Positions 1-6,730 of a stretch of DNA of 64,000 bases are shown piece after piece. Source of the DNA: Armatimonadota bacterium (GTDB taxonomy: Bacteria > Armatimonadota > Fimbriimonadia > Fimbriimonadales > Fimbriimonadaceae). Under the pieces are notes generated by a model that did not search any database, had not been told where the DNA came from, and saw nothing but the letters and a program-made list of their open reading frames with translations. The stretch spans positions 166,325-230,324 of the forward strand of contig JACRPN010000001.1 in the NCBI GenBank assembly GCA_016223145.1. The letters run 5' to 3'. Made by a program: the position numbers and the translations under genes. Position 1 is the first letter of the stretch. The number at the start of each line of letters is the position of its first letter.

Positions 1-149
1 CCTTGGCTTGTCTTTGCTTTTTGGGGATCTGGCCCCTCAGATGATGTCGAACCTGATGCGAAACCTCGCCGAGCGCCGAATCCAGGTTGTGATGGGGTCG
101 GCGAGGCGTGTGCCCTAGCGAGTCAAAACCTGCTCGACCGTAAAGCGAT
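1..149. other. Non-coding sequence downstream of atpG
   Basis: No coding region is supported here. Read on the minus strand after the atpG stop, there is no ATG or GTG start in these 149 bases, so atpD does not follow directly as it usually does. A 9-bp inverted repeat, CCTCGCCGA at 64-72 and TCGGCGAGG at 98-106, is followed on the minus strand by TTT. It could be a weak terminator for the ATP synthase transcript. Confidence 0.4.
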
Positions 150-1073
150 CTACGACTTCAGCGCTTCGGCGCCGCCGACGACTTCGAGGATTTCCTTGGT
201 GATCGCGGCTTGGCGCTCGCGGTTGGCCTTGAGCGTAAGACTCTGGATCATCTTTCCCGCGTTGTCGGTGGCCGAGGTCATCGCCGTCATTCGCGAGCCG
301 AACTCGCTGGCTGTGGCTTCGAGCATGGCTTGGAGCACCAGAGCGAGGAAGTATCGGGGCAGAAGCGTCTGTACCAGGCTCTTCGCGTCGGGCTCGAACT
401 CGTAGTTGATTGGAGATTGGTGTTCAGGTGACCGGGTGCTCTGGTTGTCAGGTCCCGGAGCATGAGTACCTGAAGACCTGGAAACTTGCGAACCCTCCGC
501 CGGCGGCTCGATGGGGAGCAGTTGCACCACTTGCGGCACCTGGCGGATGGGTGAATAGAACTTGCTGTAGCAGATGTAGAGTTTGGCAATCTCCCCGGAC
601 TCGAACATCGCTTGCGAAATACGCGCGATCTCAACCGCATCGTCGTAGCCAGCGCCGGCGCTGGGCGGGTTGTGCGTGTGCGTGACGGTGTAGCCGCGCT
701 TCCCGAAGAACTGCGAGCCCTTCTTTCCCACTGCGATGATCTTGCAGGCGCCCTCAGTGTCGCGAATGAAGTTGGCAGCTGTTCTGTTCAGGTTCGTATT
801 GTAAGAACCGCACAGACCGCGCTCGGCCGTGATCAGAATCAGGCCGTAGTTGTCTCCAGTCTTCTTCTCTAGCAGAGGGTGTGAAGGCAGCTCTCCGCCA
901 GATCCGAGCGAACCCACGACCTCACGCAGCTTCTCACTGTAGGGGCGGGCCGCCAGAGCCCTTTCGGTTGCCTTTTTGAGGCGAGCCGCGGCCACCAGCT
1001 TCATCGCGCGCGTGATCTGCTGGATGTTCTTCGCCGCTTTGATGCGGCCCCGGATTTGCTTAAGAGTTGCCAT
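150..1073 (-). CDS. atpG: F1Fo ATP synthase subunit gamma
   Basis: Central rotor shaft of F1, coupling c-ring rotation to catalysis in the alpha3beta3 head. The N-terminal helix (ATLKQIRGRIKAAKNIQQIT) and the C-terminal helix (ATDNAGKMIQSLTLKANRER) are the conserved ends that form the coiled-coil shaft. The protein has 307 residues, against about 285-290 for most bacterial gammas. The excess is a low-complexity Ser/Pro/Gly-rich stretch at about residues 195-230, between QVVQLLPIEPP and YEFEPDAKSLVQTLL. Its DNA (about 411-500) resembles the spacer repeats of this genome, and GGTGTTCAGGT at 419-429 recurs at 26622-26632. The site is the normally variable surface loop, so function is probably kept. 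It follows atpA by 46 bp and is the last ATP synthase gene in the window. Confidence 0.97.
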   Translation of the reverse strand: MATLKQIRGRIKAAKNIQQITRAMKLVAAARLKKATERALAARPYSEKLREVVGSLGSGGELPSHPLLEKKTGDNYGLILITAERGLCGSYNTNLNRTAANFIRDTEGACKIIAVGKKGSQFFGKRGYTVTHTHNPPSAGAGYDDAVEIARISQAMFESGEIAKLYICYSKFYSPIRQVPQVVQLLPIEPPAEGSQVSRSSGTHAPGPDNQSTRSPEHQSPINYEFEPDAKSLVQTLLPRYFLALVLQAMLEATASEFGSRMTAMTSATDNAGKMIQSLTLKANRERQAAITKEILEVVGGAEALKS

Positions 1074-1119
1074 TGTTAGGTATAGGTCATATAAGTCTTA
1101 TAGGACATATACGTCGTTG

Positions 1120-2688
1120 CTACGCGGTTACGGCCTCCCTCAGGGGCTTGCCTGAGGTCTGGGACTCCTTGAAGATCGCGGCGTACTCGGTGTAGGCCTT
1201 CTTCATGGCTTCCTCGATTTCGGGGGCCACGGCCTTGGTGGCTCGGATGGATTCGACCACGTCCGGATACTTCTCGTGGATGTAAGCGACGGCGCCCTTC
1301 TCGAACGCGGCGACCTGCTGGTTGGTCACGTCATCCAGATAGCCGCCGGTTCCGCCATAGATCGCGATGATCTCATCGGTGACATCGTAGCTGACGTGCA
1401 GGTCCTGCTTGAGCAGTTCGGTGAGTCGCTGGCCTCGGATGAGCTGCATCTGGGTGGCTTTGTCGAGGTCGCTGGCGAACTGGCTGAACGCCTGCACTTC
1501 GCGGAAGTTTGCCATCTCGAGCTTCAGCTTTCCGGCAACCTGCTTCATCGCCTTGATCTGGGCGTTGCCACCCACGCGGCTGACCGAGATGCCCACGTTG
1601 ATTGCGGGCCGGACACCGGCGAAGAACAGGTCCGGCTCCAGATAGATCTGGCCGTCCGTGATCGAGATGACGTTCGTCGGGATATAGGCTGAAACGTCTC
1701 CCTGTTGGGTTTCGATGATCGGCAGCGCCGTCAAAGAACCGCCTCCAAGCTCGTCGTTGACCTTCGCCGCACGCTCCAGAAGGCGGCTGTGCAGGTAGAA
1801 GACGTCGCCAGGATAGGCTTCGCGTCCGGGGGGTCTCCGTAGGAGAAGCGAGACCGCGCGATAGGCTTGGGCGTGCTTGGAAAGGTCATCGTAGACCACA
1901 AGGGCATGTTGGCCGTTGTCCCGATAAAACTCGCCGATGGCTGCGCCGGCGAACGGCGCCAGGTACTGCATGGCGTTCGGGTCTGAAGCGCCTGACGCCA
2001 CGATGGTCGTGTATTCCATGGCGCCGTACTCTTCCAGGGTCGCCACAACGCGGGCCACGGAGGACATCTTCTGGCCGATGGCGACGTAGATGCAGTACAC
2101 AGGACTTCCGCCGGGCTCGTGCGTCGACTTCTGGTTGATGATCGTGTCGATCGTGATGGCGGTTTTGCCGGTTTGGCGGTCGCCGATGATGAGCTCACGC
2201 TGGCCGCGGCCGATCGGGATCATCGCATCGATAGCCTTGATGCCGGTCTGAAGCGGCTCAACAACGGGCTGGCGTTGCACGACGCCTGGGGCGATGACCT
2301 CAAGCCGGCGGGTTTCGCTCGCTTGGATCGGGCCCTTTCCATCGATAGGCTGGCCCAGCGAGTTCACGACGCGCCCGAGGAGCCCCTTGCCGACCGGAAG
2401 CTCGATGATGCGGCCGGTTTCCTTGACCGGGTCGCCTTCCTTGATCTCCGAATCCGGGCCGATAAGCACCGCGCCGATCGAATCCTCTTCGAGGTTCAGC
2501 GCGAGGCCCATGACGCCGCCGGGGAACTCGAGGAGCTCTCCCATCTGCGCATCGGGCAGGCCATAGACGCGGGCAATGCCGTCTCCAACCTGGAGGACGG
2601 TGCCAACGTATTCGGTCTCGACCTTTCGCTCGAATTTCTCAAGCTCTTGGGTCAGGATCGACGTGATTTCTTCGGGTCGTATTGCCAT
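1120..2688 (-). CDS. atpA: F1Fo ATP synthase subunit alpha
   Basis: Non-catalytic nucleotide-binding subunit of the F1 head. The length of 522 residues is slightly above the usual 500-515. The N-terminal [18 protein letters not shown] segment matches the delta-contacting peptide of alpha subunits. The Walker A motif GDRQTGKT is at residues 169-176, with the beta-barrel domain before it (residues 25-95) and the C-terminal helical domain after about residue 380. It is in the ATP synthase operon, but a four-helix-bundle gene separates it from atpH, where the two are normally adjacent. Confidence 0.98.
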   Translation of the reverse strand: MAIRPEEITSILTQELEKFERKVETEYVGTVLQVGDGIARVYGLPDAQMGELLEFPGGVMGLALNLEEDSIGAVLIGPDSEIKEGDPVKETGRIIELPVGKGLLGRVVNSLGQPIDGKGPIQASETRRLEVIAPGVVQRQPVVEPLQTGIKAIDAMIPIGRGQRELIIGDRQTGKTAITIDTIINQKSTHEPGGSPVYCIYVAIGQKMSSVARVVATLEEYGAMEYTTIVASGASDPNAMQYLAPFAGAAIGEFYRDNGQHALVVYDDLSKHAQAYRAVSLLLRRPPGREAYPGDVFYLHSRLLERAAKVNDELGGGSLTALPIIETQQGDVSAYIPTNVISITDGQIYLEPDLFFAGVRPAINVGISVSRVGGNAQIKAMKQVAGKLKLEMANFREVQAFSQFASDLDKATQMQLIRGQRLTELLKQDLHVSYDVTDEIIAIYGGTGGYLDDVTNQQVAAFEKGAVAYIHEKYPDVVESIRATKAVAPEIEEAMKKAYTEYAAIFKESQTSGKPLREAVTA

Positions 2689-2699
2689 GGTGGTATTGA

Positions 2700-3200
2700 T
2701 TAGTGGGGTTGATCCCCTTCGAGAAAGTCGTTCTGTGAAAATGGAAAGACTGGTGAGAATGGTGAGAGTTGCTCCGGATCCAGACCTGCGTAGCTCGCTC
2801 GAAGCTCCCTCACCACGTTTCCTTCCACGCGTTCGATCAAGTTGTAGAGTTTGCGTCCCAACAAATGGAGGGTATCCCTTGCTGCGGCCATCTGCAGTTC
2901 CGTCAGATAGCCGAAGTCCTGCGCCAGGATGAGCTGGGTATCGAGCTCGTAAAGGGAACCGCGTGCGACCTTGAGTGCTTTCACGAACATGCCGGCGCTT
3001 TCGTGTCCCCAGCCTTCAGCAATGTTGCTCGGAACGGAAATGGCAGCTCTACGTACTTGTTGCTTTAAGCCATAGTCCTCAGACTTCGGAAAGAGTGCGC
3101 TTAAGTCATAGACCAAGGAAGCCAGTTGGCGGCCGAGTTGCCAGACTTCAAGCTTCTTGAAGCCTTGCGGCTCGACGCGCAGTTGTGGCACATCGTTCAC
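2700..3200 (-). CDS. Four-helix-bundle protein (23S rRNA intervening-sequence protein family)
   Basis: 166 residues. The core, [20 protein letters not shown], then [18 protein letters not shown] and the helix with [12 protein letters not shown], is typical of the small four-helix-bundle family first described from 23S rRNA intervening sequences (TIGR02436-like). Molecular function is unknown. The GTG start at 3200 is preferred because GGAGG lies 6 bp upstream. The gene sits inside the ATP synthase operon between atpH and atpA, an unusual place. Both ends touch TCTCACCATT-type repeats: 3216-3252 lies upstream, and 2734-2770 encodes part of the C-terminal tail (around [12 protein letters not shown]). 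The tail after about residue 140 is therefore probably repeat-derived. The setting suggests insertion of a repeat-flanked cassette; family membership is confident, its role is not. Confidence 0.9.
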   Translation of the reverse strand: MNDVPQLRVEPQGFKKLEVWQLGRQLASLVYDLSALFPKSEDYGLKQQVRRAAISVPSNIAEGWGHESAGMFVKALKVARGSLYELDTQLILAQDFGYLTELQMAAARDTLHLLGRKLYNLIERVEGNVVRELRASYAGLDPEQLSPFSPVFPFSQNDFLEGDQPH

Positions 3201-3255
3201 TGGCCACCTCCTGCAATTCTCACCATTCTCACAACTCTCACCATTCTCACAGTCC

Positions 3256-3810
3256 CTACGCTTGCTTCAACAGCTCATACCTGAGCTGATCCTTCATGCG
3301 CCTTAGCCCGCCTTTGACGGAGCCGTCTAGAACGTAGTTGCCATAGGCCACGCGAACGCCGGCGATGAGGCCGGGATCGACGCGGAACGTCGCCTCAACC
3401 TTCTTGCCGGAGGTCTTTTCGAGCTTGTCGACGATTTTCTTGCGGTCGGCGTCCTTCAGCTCGGTCGCTGAAGACACCTGCGCGAAGAGCACCTTCCCCT
3501 GTTCGCGCCGGATCTCAACGAACCGGTTGCGTACATCGGGGGTCAGGTCTTCACGCCGCTTGGTGACCAGCAGGCGCAGGGCCGACATCGTGATCTTGGA
3601 GAGCTTCGGGCCAAACACGGTCTCCATGATGCGCAGCCTGCGGTCCCTTGGGACGTTCGGGCTGATCATGAAGTCCTTGAACTTCGCGTCCTGCTCCATC
3701 AGGTCGGCAACCAGGTTGAGGTCCTCTTCCACGCGAGCCGTCTCGCCGCCGCGTTCCGCGACGTCGAAAAGGGCCTGCGCGTAGCGCCGCGCCACTCGCG
3801 TGTCGGCCAT
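3256..3810 (-). CDS. atpH: F1Fo ATP synthase subunit delta
   Basis: Peripheral stalk subunit that joins F1 alpha to the b subunits. At 184 residues it has the normal family length. The start MADTRVARRYAQALFDVA is the conserved first helix, and the C-terminal DGSVKGGLRRMKDQLR (compare Ix(D/G)xSVxxxLxxL in the family) is the conserved delta C-terminus. It follows atpF with a 1-bp gap (atpF stops at 3812), so translational coupling is likely. The downstream neighbour is the four-helix-bundle gene rather than atpA. Confidence 0.97.
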   Translation of the reverse strand: MADTRVARRYAQALFDVAERGGETARVEEDLNLVADLMEQDAKFKDFMISPNVPRDRRLRIMETVFGPKLSKITMSALRLLVTKRREDLTPDVRNRFVEIRREQGKVLFAQVSSATELKDADRKKIVDKLEKTSGKKVEATFRVDPGLIAGVRVAYGNYVLDGSVKGGLRRMKDQLRYELLKQA

Positions 3811-3811
3811 G

Positions 3812-4405
3812 TTAAGCCGTCGCCTCCACCTTGTCGATGAACTCTTCGACGAGCCTTCTGCTCTTCGCGTCGTCCATGCTCTCGCCGACCAATCGCTCGG
3901 TTGCCTGGAGCGTCAGGTTGACCACATGCAGCCGTAGGTCGCCCATGATCTTCTGTTTCTCCTGCTCGATTTCAGCGATGGCCGTCTTCTTCAGCTCTTC
4001 CGCCTGCTTGACGGCATCCGAGCGAAGCTGATCTCGAAGCGATTGCGCTTCCCGAATCGTGGCCTGGATACTCTCCCTGGCCTCGGCTTCGGTCTGCACG
4101 ATGCGCTTCTCATAGTCGCTCTTGAGCTGAGCCATTTCCGCGCGCATTTCGGTGGCCTCGGCGAAGGTTCGCTCGAGTTCCGTGGTGCGGCCGTGGATGG
4201 CGTCTCCCAGCGGCTTGAAATAGAACATGTTCAAGACTGGGAAGAGGATCAAGAACATTCCGATCATCGAAACGGTCTTGCCAAGGTCCAGCGGGATGCC
4301 CTGCGAGGCGAGCGATTCCTGGAAGGCGAGGTGCACTTCCGTGGAAACGTACCAACCCGCAAAGGCGAGCGCAAGACCAACGATGACTATGAAGAGCGTT
4401 TTCAT
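3812..4405 (-). CDS. atpF: F1Fo ATP synthase subunit b
   Basis: Peripheral stalk dimer-forming subunit. The 197 residues include an N-terminal hydrophobic segment (residues 3-20, KTLFIVIVGLALAFAGWYV) that is extra compared with the usual b subunit. The standard membrane helix follows at about residues 43-62 (TVSMIGMFLILFPVLNMFYF). After it comes the long charged coiled coil with ELERTFAEATEMRAEMAQLK and many Glu, Ala, Lys and Gln residues. The first segment may be a signal peptide or a second membrane helix. Upstream is atpE (68 bp away), downstream atpH. Confidence 0.95.
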   Translation of the reverse strand: MKTLFIVIVGLALAFAGWYVSTEVHLAFQESLASQGIPLDLGKTVSMIGMFLILFPVLNMFYFKPLGDAIHGRTTELERTFAEATEMRAEMAQLKSDYEKRIVQTEAEARESIQATIREAQSLRDQLRSDAVKQAEELKKTAIAEIEQEKQKIMGDLRLHVVNLTLQATERLVGESMDDAKSRRLVEEFIDKVEATA

Positions 4406-4473
4406 GGGCGCAAGAGTATCGAGTGGATCCAGTTCTTCTTGGCGGCGCCAAGCAGCCGGCCTATAGAGCCAAC

Positions 4474-4674
4474 TTACTTGTTGAACGAGCCGGGGGCGAC
4501 GAACAGGGTCAAAAGGAACGTAAGCTCGACGAACGCAAACGCGATCAGCATGACGGTCTGCAGTTTGCCGAGCGCTTCAGGCTGGCGGGCCATGCCCGAC
4601 ATCGCGCTGTAGCCGATAAGGCCGAAGCCAATGCCCGCGCCGAGTACGGCCAGGCCAAGTCCGATCATCATCAT
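4474..4674 (-). CDS. atpE: F1Fo ATP synthase subunit c (rotor ring)
   Basis: Proteolipid that forms the rotor ring in the membrane. It has 66 residues, slightly short for the family (70-85). Two hydrophobic helices flank the polar loop [16 protein letters not shown], which contains the conserved Arg-Gln-Pro contact with gamma and epsilon. The ion-binding carboxylate is Glu50 in [10 protein letters not shown]. Helix 1 ([14 protein letters not shown]) has no Gln at the place used by sodium-type rings, so proton coupling is likelier. The start is one of three consecutive ATG codons, and the GGAGG lies about 14 bases upstream, farther than usual. Confidence 0.97.
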   Translation of the reverse strand: MMMIGLGLAVLGAGIGFGLIGYSAMSGMARQPEALGKLQTVMLIAFAFVELTFLLTLFVAPGSFNK

Positions 4675-4719
4675 GGTAGTGTGGTTGTCCTCCTTGTATC
4701 GCGGTAACTAAAATCGTGG

Positions 4720-5526
4720 TTAATGGGCGTGCGCTGCTTCCTTTCCGTGCTCTTCCTCGTGGTGCGTGACCAAGGAGATGTAAACGCAGGTCAGAAGCGT
4801 AAACACCAGGGCTTGGACGACGACAGTCAGCAGCTTGACGAGAATCAGGAAGCCACCGACGGGAAGGTGGAGCATCGGGCCATATGCCGTGTTGAGCGCC
4901 TCGACCGCTGTGTGGCCTCCGTGGATGTTGCCGAAAAGTCGGAGTGAGAGCGAAACGTTCTTCATCAACTCCGAAATCAGTTCGACGACGAAAAGCAAAG
5001 GCGTGATAATGATCGCCATCGCAATCGGAAGCTTGGGCCCTGCGAAGTGCCGCATGTGCAGGAAGAAGCCCTTGAACCAGGCTGCAGCCTTGCCCTCGCC
5101 ATGGGCGATCAGATGGTCGGCGTGGCCCTTGATGCCCTCATGCTGAACATAAGCGATCGCGATGAGCGCCATCGCCAGGTTGAAGCTCAGGTCGGCCGAA
5201 GGGGCGCTCGCAAAGAACAGCGCGACACCGTTCGAGATGAAGATGACCATCCAGAGCGTGCCGATAAGCGGGATGTACTTCCTTCCGTGCGGGCCGATGA
5301 TGTTCAACACCATCGCTTCGACGAATAGATACATCTGCTCGGCGGCCTGGGTGATGGGGTTCTTGAAGACCTTTTTATTCAGCCCCGCTCGTGTGCGGCC
5401 AACCAAGAAGGCGATGATGAGGAGGACTAGCCCAACATAAAAAACGAGCCCGAAATAGCCGGGCCCTTCATGCTCGCCTCCGGCAGAGGCAAGGGGCAAC
5501 ATATTGATCGTCCTGACGTCCATCAT
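4720..5526 (-). CDS. atpB: F1Fo ATP synthase subunit a
   Basis: Membrane stator subunit that forms the proton half-channels. It has 268 residues and at least five hydrophobic helices. Diagnostic are the essential Arg196 in VSLSLRLFGNIHGGH, in the penultimate helix, and the last helix (VGGFLILVKLLTVVVQALVFTLL) carrying the conserved Gln. The C-terminus is His/Glu-rich (HHEEEHGKEAAHAH). It lies between atpI-like and atpE, in standard order. Confidence 0.97.
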   Translation of the reverse strand: MMDVRTINMLPLASAGGEHEGPGYFGLVFYVGLVLLIIAFLVGRTRAGLNKKVFKNPITQAAEQMYLFVEAMVLNIIGPHGRKYIPLIGTLWMVIFISNGVALFFASAPSADLSFNLAMALIAIAYVQHEGIKGHADHLIAHGEGKAAAWFKGFFLHMRHFAGPKLPIAMAIIITPLLFVVELISELMKNVSLSLRLFGNIHGGHTAVEALNTAYGPMLHLPVGGFLILVKLLTVVVQALVFTLLTCVYISLVTHHEEEHGKEAAHAH

Positions 5527-5604
5527 CCCTGGTTGGTCGCGAGCCGCTTGCCGAGGGATATCCGTTTCCGGAGAACGCAGGTCTTTTGCCTACGCTTCGA
5601 AGGT

Positions 5605-5982
5605 CTACGCATAACCCCCGTCTTTGCGGGTTGATGCCCACGCGACGAGCAACGAGTATACCAAGATGACCCCCGTCAAAAAACACCCCGGGGCGGGGTC
5701 GCCGATCTTTTGGGAAACCCTCCACACGACAATGTAGAGGGGGATCTTGGCGAAGAAGGCGAGGATCGAAACGGTCGCGCCGAAGGGGGACGTGGCGCCC
5801 CTTCCCACAGCGTCGCCGAGCAGCCCGATGACCATCTTGAGGGCGAAGACGCCGAAGGCTGCCGAAGCGAGCCCGAGCGCCATGCCCTCCACGGCCTTGC
5901 TCTGGCCGTATACATAGCTGGCGATCAGAGCGGCAAGTCCAGCGGCGGCCAAGAACACCCAGAGCTTTCCTGTTCTCTTCAT
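5605..5982 (-). CDS. atpI: AtpI-like ATP synthase accessory membrane protein
   Basis: Small integral membrane protein of about 125 residues with four hydrophobic segments: KLWVFLAAAGLAALIASYVYG, GMALGLASAAFGVFALKMVIG, a third around ATVSILAFFAKIPLYIVVW, and a fourth near the C-terminus. This is the topology of AtpI/ATP synthase protein I, thought to help assemble the c-ring or supply magnesium. I chose the ATG at 5982 (MKRTGKLW). A TTG at 6048 would add 22 hydrophilic residues. Sequence conservation in this family is low, so the call rests mainly on topology and its place between atpZ and atpB. Confidence 0.7.
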   Translation of the reverse strand: MKRTGKLWVFLAAAGLAALIASYVYGQSKAVEGMALGLASAAFGVFALKMVIGLLGDAVGRGATSPFGATVSILAFFAKIPLYIVVWRVSQKIGDPAPGCFLTGVILVYSLLVAWASTRKDGGYA

Positions 5983-6077
5983 TGCCGGAAGCCCTTTTGA
6001 TGCCTCCGCCCGTTCCGGGCTGGTGGCCTCAAAAGGGGCCTCCTCCAACCCGAAGCGGCGGCTTTCCCAAGATTGTC

Positions 6078-6596
6078 CTACCTCTCCTCATTTCTCTTGA
6101 GCATGAACAGGGCCATGCCCATCCCCAAAGCCGCACCCGCGATGGCGCCGATTCCTGCCCACTGCGAGGTGCCATTCGCCCGATCCACGAACAGCCCGAC
6201 GACGGCGAACAAAACGGGAAATCCGATGATAGTGTACGCGATGGAGAGCCCAACGCCAAGCCCGCGATAGTCCTCTGCATCCTTCGCTGACCGGCGCTTT
6301 GGGATTGAGCCCACGTTTTCGTTGCGCGCGCGGGCGTCCTTGGCCTGGCTCTCGATTCGGCTCAACCGACGCTCCAAATCGGGGTCAATCCCCAAATCCG
6401 GGGCGTTCCGGGTCCGTTCCGCGGCCTCCTCCATCTCACCGAGCCTCGTGCCAAAGGTGACGTCGAGCTCCTTCTCAATGCGATCGACGGCCTTCTGCAG
6501 GCGCTGTTCGACTTCGTCATCCACGGCGTCCTCGCAGACTGGAGAGTCTGCGCCACGGGGGGGCTCCCCTTTTCCAGGTAGAGGCTCGTCTGGCAT
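6078..6596 (-). CDS. atpZ: AtpZ-like protein, first gene of the ATP synthase operon
   Basis: 172 residues. The C-terminal 70 residues hold two membrane helices (GLGVGLSIAYTIIGFPVLFA and a glycine-rich second one, IGAIAGAALGMGMALFML), the pattern of the AtpZ/AtpI family that starts many atp operons. The first 100 residues are a charged, coiled-coil-like region with heptads such as EVEQRLQKAVDRIEKEL, longer than in most AtpZ proteins. Residues 13-21 (PRGADSPVC) are encoded by a copy of the dispersed palindrome GCAGACT/AGTCTGC (6534-6559). It is divergent from recG across 134 bp. Confidence 0.75.
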   Translation of the reverse strand: MPDEPLPGKGEPPRGADSPVCEDAVDDEVEQRLQKAVDRIEKELDVTFGTRLGEMEEAAERTRNAPDLGIDPDLERRLSRIESQAKDARARNENVGSIPKRRSAKDAEDYRGLGVGLSIAYTIIGFPVLFAVVGLFVDRANGTSQWAGIGAIAGAALGMGMALFMLKRNEER

Positions 6597-6730
6597 ACTG
6601 GATAAGGTACCGCGGAAACGCGCAAGTTAAGTGAGAGTTGTAGGAATGGTGAGAATTGTGAGCATTGTCCGGGCCCAATCTCACCAATCTCACCACTCTC
6701 ACCATTCTCACCATTCTCACCGCTCGCACC
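6597..6730. repeat. Inverted TCTCACCATT-type repeat in the atpZ/recG divergent spacer
   Basis: The spacer between atpZ (minus) and recG (plus) is largely repeat. The left arm 6631-6662 reads GTGAG...AATGGTGAGAATTGTGAG. The right arm 6681-6721 is a run of CTCACC(A/A)(T/C)T units on the same strand. Together they form an imperfect palindrome of about 90 bp that would fold as a long hairpin. The same word occurs at 2734-2770 and 3216-3252. Promoters for both genes must lie here, but no clear -35/-10 pair stands out. Confidence 0.75.

Noticed and set aside
4474..4674. Sodium-dependent ATP synthase c-ring
   Set aside because: Helix 1 has no Gln at the sodium-ligand place and the site reads VELT, not the Gln/Glu-Ser set; a proton ring is likelier.
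6665..6730. RecG translation from TTG 6665
   Set aside because: These codons translate the CTCACC repeat (Leu-Thr run) and have no counterpart in RecG; ATG 6731 gives normal length.
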